In this document: positions 8,802 through 17,029 of the stretch, piece by piece | Numbering within the stretch: position 1 is the first letter of the stretch | Layout: every line of letters begins with the position of its first letter | From: Paraburkholderia madseniana | GTDB lineage: Bacteria; Pseudomonadota; Gammaproteobacteria; Burkholderiales; Burkholderiaceae | Direction: 5' to 3' | DNA: 64,000 nucleotides | Assembly (NCBI RefSeq): GCF_009690905.1 | Contig: NZ_VOSW01000035.1 | Span: 24,722-88,721 of the forward strand | Position numbers and translations under genes: made by a program | Notes under the pieces: generated by a model | Told to the model about the DNA's origin: nothing | The model's database searches: none | Seen by the model: only the letters and a program-made list of their open reading frames with translations

Positions 8802-9647
8802 TTGATTGCCGTAGTACTTCTCGCCTATTTCGCCTTCGCCGTTGTGATCGCCGCAATGCTGCTATTGCCGGCGGTACGCGCCTCTTTATTAGGCGCCGCA
8901 CTCGCCATTCACGGCCGCGTTATGCGCGGAGCATCTCAAGGTGCTTCACGTGCTCGCGGTCAATTAGTACGTTCGGCAAAAATTTCGCAATCGACTGCAG
9001 TCGATATGCAAAAGTTACTGGCAAAGCGGCGCTTGCTGATTTTTACCACCACAGGTATTCTTGCGACGCCGCCATTGGTGGCATTGGCTTTACGCGGTCG
9101 GCAATTATTCCAATTCGATGACACTGCACGGGTACCGGACGAGAAAATTGCCGCGTTATTGAATGGCGAACAGCTCGTGCCCCCGCCGCCGCTGCCGCCC
9201 GAGGTATTTGCAACGCAGGAAGTGGAGCAGATTCGGCCCGCGCTGAAAGACGCGAGCCGCGACTGGAATTTGCTCGACGCCGATTTCAGAACGCGTTTAT
9301 TGCTCGTTTACAAAATCATGCACGAGCAGTACGGGTATGAAATGGCATTGCTGGAAGGTTATCGCAGTCCGGAGCGGCAAAACCGCCTGGCGCAAATGGG
9401 GGGCAACGTCACCAATGCCGCAGCGTTTCAAAGCTATCACCAATACGGTCTTGCCGCGGACAATGCGTTTTTGCGCGACGGCAAGCTCGTCATTTCAGAA
9501 AAAGATCCCTGGGCCATGCGAGGCTATCAGTTATACGGACAGACGGCCGAACAGGTCGGCCTGACGTGGGGTGGCCGTTGGAAATTGATGGATCTCGGGC
9601 ACGTTGAATATCACAAACCCGGCTTCGTCCTGGGGCGTGGTCATTAA
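8802..9647 (+). CDS. tagX: M15 (VanY-like) peptidoglycan peptidase, TagX-like
   Basis: A 281-residue inner-membrane-anchored peptidase. It has two hydrophobic helices (about 1-25 and 78-98), then a Pro-rich linker and a D-Ala-D-Ala/L-Ala-D-Glu peptidase-type M15 domain (about 150-280). Zinc-site motifs are visible: S-Y-H-Q-Y-G-L-A-A-D and G-H-V-E-Y, with YRSPERQ before them. TagX proteins of this fold cut peptidoglycan peptides so the type VI machine can cross the wall. I place the start at the TTG at 8802, with GGGG 6 bases upstream. A longer frame from 8640 would overlap the divergent gene's start and encodes implausible residues. Confidence 0.8.
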   Translation: MIAVVLLAYFAFAVVIAAMLLLPAVRASLLGAALAIHGRVMRGASQGASRARGQLVRSAKISQSTAVDMQKLLAKRRLLIFTTTGILATPPLVALALRGRQLFQFDDTARVPDEKIAALLNGEQLVPPPPLPPEVFATQEVEQIRPALKDASRDWNLLDADFRTRLLLVYKIMHEQYGYEMALLEGYRSPERQNRLAQMGGNVTNAAAFQSYHQYGLAADNAFLRDGKLVISEKDPWAMRGYQLYGQTAEQVGLTWGGRWKLMDLGHVEYHKPGFVLGRGH

Positions 9648-9915
9648 GGCGAAGTGGGCAATAAAGAGGTTGGCAATGGGGCGTTCAAGCAAATTTTCTG
9701 GCAAAAATCGGCAATGCCGCATGCATAACGGCATTCGCCCCATCGCCCTCGGCGAAACATTCCATGGCGGATTTAACAATCCGGCCGCATTCACCTTCGC
9801 CTGAATATGCTTTCGAATTGTTTCAAACGCGGCGCAGGCAGACTTTGCCCGCGCTCGCGCCATGCTGTTTGCTACACACGCGCCACAACACACATCACCA
9901 AGACCTGAACGGCTT

Positions 9916-12900
9916 ATGCGACGCATTCTTAACGTGTTGACCCATACACGCACGCTCTCGATCATCGGCTTGCTCGCGCTCGCTGCTGTTTTGTTCATCG
10001 GTGCCGATACCTTGCAGATCGACCTGATGTGGCCTGCCATCGTGCTCGGCGCGGTGATCGCGCTATGGCTGCTGGTCTGGGTGGTGCGCCGCCTGCGCGC
10101 ACGGCGCGCGAACAACAAGCTCGGCGAGATGCTCGAGCAGCAAGCCGAAAAACAGACCGAAACCGGCCCCGCCCCAACGCCCACGCGCCAGGCCGAACTC
10201 GACGTGCTGCGCACACGCCTCGTCGACGCGGTGAAAACGATCAAGACCTCGAAGATCGGTCAGATGTCCGGCGGCTCGGCGCTGTATGAATTGCCCTGGT
10301 ACATCGTGATCGGCAACCCGGCCGCAGGCAAGAGCAGCGCCGTGCTGAATTCCGGTCTGCAATTTCCTTTCGCCGACAAGAACAACGCCGTGATTCACGG
10401 TATCGGCGGCACGCGCAATTGCGACTGGTTCTTCACGACCGAAGGCATTCTGCTCGACACCGCCGGCCGCTATTCCGTGCACGAAGAAGACCGCACCGAA
10501 TGGATCGGCTTCCTCGGCCTGCTCAAGCGCTTCCGGCCAAAGGCGCCGATCAACGGCATCATCGTCACGGCGAGCATTGCCGAGTTGACCAGCAGCAAGC
10601 CCGAGTTCGCGATCAATCTCGCGAAGAATCTGCGCCAGCGCGTGCAGGAGTTGACCGAGAAGCTCGAAGTGTTCGCGCCGGTGTATGTGATGTTCACCAA
10701 GGCCGACCTGATCACGGGCTTCACCGAATTTTTCAGCGGCAGCGACCGCCACGAATACGACCGCGTGTGGGGCGCCACCCTGCCCTACGAGCCAGACGAA
10801 AAGCGCGACGTGGTGGGTCTGTTCGACGAGCACTTCGAAGAGCTCTATGACGGCCTGAAAGAAATCAGCGTCGCGCAGATGTCGATCAACCGCGGCAACA
10901 AGCTCTCGCCGGGCCAGTTGAGCTTCCCGCTCGAATTCTCGGCGATCAAGCCCGCGTTGCGCGCGTTCCTCGCCACGCTGTTCGAAACCAACCCGTTCCA
11001 GCACAAGCCGATTTTCCGCGGCTTCTACTTCACCAGCGCGTTGCAGGAAGGCGAAACCAACAGCGCCGCCGCCACGCGCATCGCCAACCGCTTTGGCCTC
11101 TCCGCGGACAGTCTGCCCAAGCCGCATAGCGCGTTCTCGAAGAACGGCTTCTTCCTGCGCGATCTGTTCTCCAAGGTGATCTTCGCCGACCGGCAGACCG
11201 TCAAGCAGTTCGCCAGTCCCGCCAAGACGCGCATGCGTTATGCCACGTTCTTCGGCTTCGTCGCGGTGCTCGCGTTGGCGCTCGGCGGCTGGACGTGGTC
11301 GACGATCGGCAATGAGCAGCTCGCCGACAACGTCAAGGCCGACCTCGACAACGTGGTGCGCCTGCAGCAGAACCGCAATGACCTGCAATCGCGCTTGCAG
11401 GCCATGGACATTCTGGAAGACCGCATTGACCAGCTCGAACAATTCCGCCGCGACAAGCCGCTGGCGGTGTCTCTCGGGCTGTATCAGGGCGACCGCCTCG
11501 AGCAGCACTTGCTCACCGAGTATTACAGCGGCGTGCGCCAGATCCTGCTCGACCCGGTCTCGCAGAATCTCGCGTCGTTCCTGAAGGACGTCAATGCGCA
11601 CCCCGATCAGCTCGCGCCGCTGAACCGCACGCCGGACGCCGCCGCGATTCCGGTGTCCGCACACACGGCGATGGCGGCGAACAGCCAGGGTGGCCTGTAT
11701 AGCGACGCGTCGCCGACCAACGTCGAAGACGCGTACAACGCGCTCAAGACCTACCTGATGCTGAGCGACAAGCGTCACGTGGAAACCGCGCACCTGACTG
11801 ATCAGGTCGCCCGCTTCTGGCGCGGCTGGCTCGAAACGAATCGCGGCAACATGCCCCGCGACGAGATGATCCGCAGCGCCGAGCGCATGATCACCTTCTA
11901 TCTGTCGCGCGTGTCCGACAACGACTGGCCGATGATCGACCAGAACCTCGGCCTCGTCGACCAGACCCGTGAAAACCTGCGCCGCGTGGTGCGCGGCATG
12001 CCGGCTCGTCAGCGTGTCTACGAAGAAATCAAGGCGCGTGCGTCGACCCGCTTCGCGCCGATGACGATCGCGCGCATCGTCGGCGAAAACAATACGGCGC
12101 TGGTGGCCGGCAGCTACGCGATTCCCGGCACCTTCACGCGTGAAGCGTGGTTCCAGTACGTGCAGCCGGCGATTCGCGATGCCGCCACCAAGGAATTGCA
12201 GGCCAAGGACTGGGTGCTCAATACCTCCGCGCACGACGACCTGACGCTCGAAGGCAGCCCCGAGCAGATCCAGAAAGCACTCGTGGCGATGTACAAAACG
12301 GAGTACGCGATGCACTGGCAGAAGTTCATGCAAGGCATTGCCGTGCAGAGCTTCGGCAGCTTCGGTCAGGCGGTGGATGCGATGAACCGTCTCGGCGACC
12401 CGCAGGATTCGCCGATCCGCAAGGTCCTCGAAACCGCGTATGACCAGACTTCGTGGGACAACCCGTCGCTCTTCAACGCGAACCTGAAGCGCGCGCAAAC
12501 CGGCATGACCAGCTGGTTCAAGAATTGGTTCGCGCGTGCGCCGACCGGCCAGTTGAACGCCAACATCGACATCAACGGCAATCCGGTCGAAGTGCCGATG
12601 GGCCCGATCGGCCAGGAGTTCTCGGCATTGGGCCGCATCGTCGTCTCCGGCGACAACGGCTCGATGTTGAAGGGCTACATGGACACGCTCTCGAAGGTCC
12701 GCACGCGCTTTAACGTAATCAAGAACCAGGGCGATCCGGGACCGGGCGCGCGTCAGCTGATGCAGCAGACACTCGACGGCAGCGGCTCCGAACTGGCCGA
12801 TTCGCTGAAGTACGTCGACGAGCAGATGCTGACGGGCCTCACCGATTCGCAACGCAAGGCGCTGCGACCGCTGCTGGTGCGTCCGCTGATGGCAGCGTAT

Positions 12901-13818
12901 GCGGTGGTGATCCAGCCGGCCAGCGTCGAAGTCAACAAGGTGTGGAACGCGCAGGTCTACCAGACCTTCCAGGGGTCGCTCGCGAACAAGTATCCGTTTG
13001 CAGGCGATGCGAAGGTCGAAGCCGGCGCCGGCGAAATCGCCCAGGTGTTCGGGCCGGACGGCGCGATCGCCAAGTTCGTCGGCACCACCCTCGGGCCGCT
13101 CGCGGTGCGCCGCGGCGACACGCTGACCTCGCGCACATGGGGCGATATGGGTCTCGCGCTGACGCCCGACTTCACCAGCGGTTTCGCGCGCTGGGTGGCG
13201 CCGCTTGCCGGCGGCGCGGCGACCTCGGGTGGCCAAAGCTCGGCCGAACCGCAGACCGTATTCCAGATCCTGCCGCAACCAAGCAGCGGCACCACGGAAT
13301 ACACGCTCGCGATCGACGGCCAGCAGATGCGTTACCGCAATACGCCGCCGCAGTGGACCAACTTCGTGTGGCCGAATCCGTCGGGCTCGCCTGGCGCCAC
13401 ACTGAATGCCACAACCTTCGACGGCCGCACGCTGCAACTGGTCAACGAGCCGGGCCGCTACGGTCTGGAGAAACTGATCAACTCGGCGCAACGCAAACGC
13501 CGTCCGGATGGCACCTTCGATCTGTCGTGGACGCAAGGCAATGTCACGGTGGCGGTCAGCATGCGCATCATCAGCACGTCGCAGGCCTCGGGCGGCGCCA
13601 GCAGCGATGCACCGCAACAGCAAAGCCTGCGCGGCTTGCGGCTGCCGTCGTCGGTAGCGGACGTGAGCGCCGCGGCGAATTCAGTCAATGCGACAGCCGC
13701 GGGTGCGCCAGGACCAACAGGAACAGCGGGCACCGTGCCCGCTGTCGCACCGGCCTCACCAGCGGCACGGCCGGCCACGGCCGCCGCCGCGGTTTCGAAC
13801 ACAGGAGGTGCGCAATGA
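9916..13818 (+). CDS. tssM: Type VI secretion inner-membrane protein TssM (IcmF)
   Basis: A 1300-residue core membrane-complex protein. Two N-terminal helices (about 12-32 and 37-57) are followed by the cytoplasmic NTPase-like domain with an intact Walker A (GNPAAGKS, residues 133-140), LDTAGRY at 180-186 and FTKADL. A third helix lies near 437-457, then the large periplasmic region that contacts TssJ, ending in an Ala/Pro/Thr-rich tail. The ATG at 9916 is chosen over an in-frame ATG at 9862, because the extra 18 residues are not helix-like. Its stop overlaps the tagF start by 4 bases. A complete intact Walker A is not universal in TssM, so nucleotide binding is likely here. Confidence 0.97.
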   Translation: MRRILNVLTHTRTLSIIGLLALAAVLFIGADTLQIDLMWPAIVLGAVIALWLLVWVVRRLRARRANNKLGEMLEQQAEKQTETGPAPTPTRQAELDVLRTRLVDAVKTIKTSKIGQMSGGSALYELPWYIVIGNPAAGKSSAVLNSGLQFPFADKNNAVIHGIGGTRNCDWFFTTEGILLDTAGRYSVHEEDRTEWIGFLGLLKRFRPKAPINGIIVTASIAELTSSKPEFAINLAKNLRQRVQELTEKLEVFAPVYVMFTKADLITGFTEFFSGSDRHEYDRVWGATLPYEPDEKRDVVGLFDEHFEELYDGLKEISVAQMSINRGNKLSPGQLSFPLEFSAIKPALRAFLATLFETNPFQHKPIFRGFYFTSALQEGETNSAAATRIANRFGLSADSLPKPHSAFSKNGFFLRDLFSKVIFADRQTVKQFASPAKTRMRYATFFGFVAVLALALGGWTWSTIGNEQLADNVKADLDNVVRLQQNRNDLQSRLQAMDILEDRIDQLEQFRRDKPLAVSLGLYQGDRLEQHLLTEYYSGVRQILLDPVSQNLASFLKDVNAHPDQLAPLNRTPDAAAIPVSAHTAMAANSQGGLYSDASPTNVEDAYNALKTYLMLSDKRHVETAHLTDQVARFWRGWLETNRGNMPRDEMIRSAERMITFYLSRVSDNDWPMIDQNLGLVDQTRENLRRVVRGMPARQRVYEEIKARASTRFAPMTIARIVGENNTALVAGSYAIPGTFTREAWFQYVQPAIRDAATKELQAKDWVLNTSAHDDLTLEGSPEQIQKALVAMYKTEYAMHWQKFMQGIAVQSFGSFGQAVDAMNRLGDPQDSPIRKVLETAYDQTSWDNPSLFNANLKRAQTGMTSWFKNWFARAPTGQLNANIDINGNPVEVPMGPIGQEFSALGRIVVSGDNGSMLKGYMDTLSKVRTRFNVIKNQGDPGPGARQLMQQTLDGSGSELADSLKYVDEQMLTGLTDSQRKALRPLLVRPLMAAYAVVIQPASVEVNKVWNAQVYQTFQGSLANKYPFAGDAKVEAGAGEIAQVFGPDGAIAKFVGTTLGPLAVRRGDTLTSRTWGDMGLALTPDFTSGFARWVAPLAGGAATSGGQSSAEPQTVFQILPQPSSGTTEYTLAIDGQQMRYRNTPPQWTNFVWPNPSGSPGATLNATTFDGRTLQLVNEPGRYGLEKLINSAQRKRRPDGTFDLSWTQGNVTVAVSMRIISTSQASGGASSDAPQQQSLRGLRLPSSVADVSAAANSVNATAAGAPGPTGTAGTVPAVAPASPAARPATAAAAVSNTGGAQ

Positions 13819-14807
13819 CGCAAACCGTGCAGGCGCAAATCGCCTACTTCGGCAAGATCCCGTCGCGCGGCGACTTCGTCAAAAGCGCGCATAACCCGCA
13901 ATTGCTGGCCACGCTCGACCGCTGGATCGCCGAGGCCATGGAGTTGCTCACTGACGATCCGCGCTGGAAGATCGTCTACGAAAACGCCAAGCCGATGCAC
14001 TTCGCGTTCCTCGGCTCGCGCAGCAAGCTAGCGATCGCCGGGCATATGGTGGCGAGCCAGGATCAATCGTCGCGCCGCTTTCCGTTTCTTGCCGCCACCG
14101 CGCTGGAAGTTGAAAAGCCGCTGACGTTCCTCGCGCACAGTCCGCTGGCCTTCGCGCGCCTGTGGTCGCGTATCGCCTCGCAGATGAAGCCGTTGCTCGG
14201 CGTGAGCGAGCCAGCCGGCGCGTTGCACGCGCTCGGCGAAACGCAAGTGCCGATCGAAATCGGCGGCGGTCCGGGCAATCCGCACGACGGCACCTTCAAC
14301 GACTTCGTCGAGCATCAGACCCTCTCCGGCCTCGAACAGATGCTGCTTGCGAGCGGCCATCCGGTGCGCTTGCGTGGCGCGATGCTGGCGCTCGGTTCGC
14401 TGCTGCGTCCGGTGATGCAAAGCGGTTCGTCGCATCTCGAACGCGGGCTCACACTGCCGCTGCCGAACGATCCGTTCTATCGCTCGCTCGTCGCCGCTTT
14501 CTGGCTCGAACTGATCGCACCGTTCGTCTCGCAGGCCGATTTCGAACTGGCGATTTTTATCGGCACGATTGCCGAGCGCGAACGGCTCATCATCGGCTTT
14601 AACGGTGCCTCGGCCAAAACGCTGCATAGCGTGGTCGATCCGCAGGCGTACGCGGCACACAACATCGATATCGACGATCCCGAGTGGATCGACGAACACG
14701 CACAAAACGACCATGGCATCAGCAAGCTCGTCAGCTACCTCGACCAACCGCAACTGTCGTTGCGTGTCAGCATCGACACGTTCCGCGAAGCATTCACGGG
14801 AGCGTGA
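13815..14807 (+). CDS. tagF: Type VI secretion-associated protein TagF
   Basis: A 330-residue TagF-family (DUF2094) protein. The N-terminal half is diagnostic: YFGKIPSRGDFVKS, then W-I-A-E-A-M, followed by S-Q-D-Q-S-S-R-R-F-P. In Pseudomonas and Agrobacterium, TagF holds the secretion system off, in part by binding Fha and working against PpkA-dependent activation. Here the gene is translationally coupled to tssM (ATGA overlap, with AGGAGG just upstream), but no ppkA, pppA or fha is in the window. Either those genes lie elsewhere or TagF works without them. Confidence 0.93.
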   Translation: MTQTVQAQIAYFGKIPSRGDFVKSAHNPQLLATLDRWIAEAMELLTDDPRWKIVYENAKPMHFAFLGSRSKLAIAGHMVASQDQSSRRFPFLAATALEVEKPLTFLAHSPLAFARLWSRIASQMKPLLGVSEPAGALHALGETQVPIEIGGGPGNPHDGTFNDFVEHQTLSGLEQMLLASGHPVRLRGAMLALGSLLRPVMQSGSSHLERGLTLPLPNDPFYRSLVAAFWLELIAPFVSQADFELAIFIGTIAERERLIIGFNGASAKTLHSVVDPQAYAAHNIDIDDPEWIDEHAQNDHGISKLVSYLDQPQLSLRVSIDTFREAFTGA

Positions 14808-14811
14808 CACG

Positions 14812-15768
14812 ATGTTGAGCAAACACACGCGCATTGCCTCGCTGCTGGCGGGCCTTCTCGTCTGCGCACTCGCCCATGCCGACAACGACGGCCCGGCACG
14901 CGTCACGCCGGTCGACAACAGCGGCATGGCGATTCGCACGACGGTTCTGCCCGCGCCTTCTTCGGCTCAGCAGGGCACTGCAGGTCCTGCGGTCAGCACG
15001 GCCGGCCTCGCCAGCGGTACGACGGGCGGCGGCACCGGTGCGATCAGCGCAGCGCCGCCGCCCGCCAATGCAACGCCGGGCCAGGTGGTGGTGGGCGGAA
15101 AGGTGCCGGATGAAGCGACCAAAGCGGCCGTGCTCGCACGTCTGCGCGACACCTACGGCGCGGCCAACGTGGTCGATCAGATCGAAGTCGCCGACGTTGC
15201 GACGCCGCCGAACTGGTCCGCCAACGTACAAAAGCTGATCGGCCCGCAGTTGAAGCAGATCAGCAAAGGCCAGTTGAAGATCGACGGCACGCAGATCGAC
15301 GTGAAGGGCGAGGTGCATAACGAATCGCAGCGCCAGCAACTCGCAAGCGATATGGCGAACGCGCTGAATCCGACCTACACGATCAAGAACGGCCTGCGCG
15401 TGAGCGCATCGGAACAGGGCCTGCTCGACCAGACGCTGGCGAATCGCACAATCGAGTTCGAGACGGGCAGCGCGACACTTACGCCGCAAGGCCGCGCGAT
15501 TCTCGATCAGATGGCGGCCGTGTTGTCGAAGATGCAGACGAAGACGGTGGCGATCATCGGCCATACCGACAACTCGGGCAATCGCACCTCGAATATCGCG
15601 CTGAGCCAGGCGCGTGCGGATGCGGTGAAGGGTTATCTGGTCGCGAGAGGCATTCCGCCCGAGCAGATGACGACCACAGGGGTTGGTCCGGATCAGCCGA
15701 TCGCATCGAACGATACGACCGACGGGCGGGCGCGTAATCGGCGTATTGAGTTTCGCGCGGGGTCTTGA
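14812..15768 (+). CDS. Type VI-associated OmpA-like peptidoglycan-binding protein
   Basis: A 318-residue exported protein with a signal peptide (about 1-22, ALAHA cleavage), a Thr/Ala/Gly-rich linker (about 30-85), a BON-like middle domain (about 85-195) and a C-terminal OmpA domain (about 205-318). The OmpA core shows F-E-T-G-S-A-T-L-T, GHTDNSGN, and N-x2-L-S-x2-R-A-x-A-V, ending in D-G-R-A-R-N-R-R-I-E-F, the peptidoglycan-binding residues. It starts four bases after tagF and ends the tssM-tagF operon. TssL here has no such domain, so this protein probably anchors the TssJLM complex to the wall. Confidence 0.9.
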   Translation: MLSKHTRIASLLAGLLVCALAHADNDGPARVTPVDNSGMAIRTTVLPAPSSAQQGTAGPAVSTAGLASGTTGGGTGAISAAPPPANATPGQVVVGGKVPDEATKAAVLARLRDTYGAANVVDQIEVADVATPPNWSANVQKLIGPQLKQISKGQLKIDGTQIDVKGEVHNESQRQQLASDMANALNPTYTIKNGLRVSASEQGLLDQTLANRTIEFETGSATLTPQGRAILDQMAAVLSKMQTKTVAIIGHTDNSGNRTSNIALSQARADAVKGYLVARGIPPEQMTTTGVGPDQPIASNDTTDGRARNRRIEFRAGS

Positions 15769-15796
15769 GTTGCTGCTTGCTTGACCTTATGAATTG

Positions 15797-15833
15797 AAAA
15801 AGCCTGGCACCGATTTCGATGCCTGGCTTTTTT
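15797..15833. terminator. Bidirectional terminator between ompA-like gene and tssA
   Basis: A hairpin AAAAAGCCTGGCA ... TGCCTGGCTTTTTT with one internal mismatch and a 10-base loop. It is flanked by A and T runs on either side, so it can stop transcription from both convergent genes. Confidence 0.8.
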
Positions 15834-15852
15834 GCTTGTGTTCAAGGAAGTT

Positions 15853-16962
15853 CTAGCTGTTTTCCTCGGGCTTCACGCCCAACAACTCGCGAATATGCGC
15901 GAGCGACCCATCGTCCTTCACCACCGACGACAACCACTGATGCAAAGGCATATCCGCGCACTCCGCCGCCTTGTCCGCAAGGTAAGCAGCCGGATTATGC
16001 GGCTCGGTGCTGCGAAAGAACTTGGCCACGGCACGCAACTGCGCGACGGCTTGCGCGCGGCTCTGGATTCCTGCAATCGGGCTGATCGTGGTCGGCATGG
16101 TCGTCAACACGGGTTCCTCGCGTTGCGGTGAAGTCTTGAAGGTAGGCTCGGCGCGTTCGTGTTCTTCCGGCTTCGGCGCTTTCGGCGGCGACGCTTCAGC
16201 GCTGACGCCCAGTTCGCGTGCAAAGCGTTCCGCCAACCGGTAGACGCTCTCGTACGCATCTTTCGCCTGACGGAAACTCGGTGCTGAATCGGCCGCGCGC
16301 TGGTCCAGTTGCTGTTCGAGTGCGAGCATTGCCGCTTCGAATGCTTTCAGATCCACCAGCAGGGTCGAATAGAACGCCGGCGGCGTGGCGCGTTTCGACG
16401 CCTCGATCTGCTCGATGGAAGGCTTGCCGCGCGCGATGTCGTCGGCGTGATCCGGATCGCGCTTGACCGCTTGCGCGACGTGCGTGGCCACGTCCCAATC
16501 GATCGTACTGTACGAGCTGCCTTGCGACGACGTGAGCGGCATCGCCCGCAGCAGATCACCGGTGCGCCCCATCAGCCACGCGACGTTGCCGAGGCGATAC
16601 TCGGTGTCGTCGCCTTCCGGCAACGGGTGCACGTGATCCCAGTACTTTTCGCACAACCCCGTCAGCAGCGCATACCCTTGCGTGAGACCGGTCACGCCCT
16701 CTTCGATGGCCAACGCCTCGGTGAGCCAGACAGCGAGGCGCAGGTCCTTGGTCTGCGTCTGCAGCAGGTTGCTGGAGCGTTCGACCACGAATGGCCAGTC
16801 GGCCTCCTTGATATCCGTGACCCATTCGCCTTGATCCAGCGACGGGTCTTCGAATCGGCGCGCGTGCTGAATCGCGTCGAAATCCGCCGAAAACAGCAGG
16901 TCGTCGCCACAAGGCGAGGCTTCGCTGATCGGCGCCAGCAGCGTGTTCAGATTAGTCGGCAT
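15853..16962 (-). CDS. tssA: Type VI secretion protein TssA
   Basis: A 369-residue TssA. The ImpA_N domain occupies about 5-125 (APISEASPCGDDL, then RLAVWLTEAL and GLCEKYWDHVHP). A Pro/Glu-rich linker lies near 255-290, and a C-terminal helical domain near 295-365 contains NPAAYLADKA and M-P-L-H-Q-W-L. TssA recruits baseplate and tube parts and guides sheath assembly. The ATG at 16962 (MPTNLNTLL) is preferred to a TTG four codons earlier. It is the last gene of the long minus-strand type VI operon and ends near a bidirectional terminator. The short C-terminal form may differ in oligomeric state from the long sheath-capping class. Confidence 0.93.
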   Translation of the reverse strand: MPTNLNTLLAPISEASPCGDDLLFSADFDAIQHARRFEDPSLDQGEWVTDIKEADWPFVVERSSNLLQTQTKDLRLAVWLTEALAIEEGVTGLTQGYALLTGLCEKYWDHVHPLPEGDDTEYRLGNVAWLMGRTGDLLRAMPLTSSQGSSYSTIDWDVATHVAQAVKRDPDHADDIARGKPSIEQIEASKRATPPAFYSTLLVDLKAFEAAMLALEQQLDQRAADSAPSFRQAKDAYESVYRLAERFARELGVSAEASPPKAPKPEEHERAEPTFKTSPQREEPVLTTMPTTISPIAGIQSRAQAVAQLRAVAKFFRSTEPHNPAAYLADKAAECADMPLHQWLSSVVKDDGSLAHIRELLGVKPEENS

Positions 16963-17029
16963 GACAGAAAGCAATAAGGTTCCGGTACGGCATTAAAACA
17001 GATTGGCAGGCAGGCGGGGACTTGCCTGT

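Noticed and set aside
10063..13623. 1186-codon open frame on the minus strand opposite tssM
   Set aside because: It lies entirely antisense to a well-supported gene. Its Arg/His/Ala-rich composition is that of a high-GC shadow frame, and no domain is visible.
12942..13814. Long N-terminal extension of the tagF frame
   Set aside because: It overlaps the 3' end of tssM in another frame. The tagF ATG at 13815 has AGGAGG upstream and begins the conserved family start.
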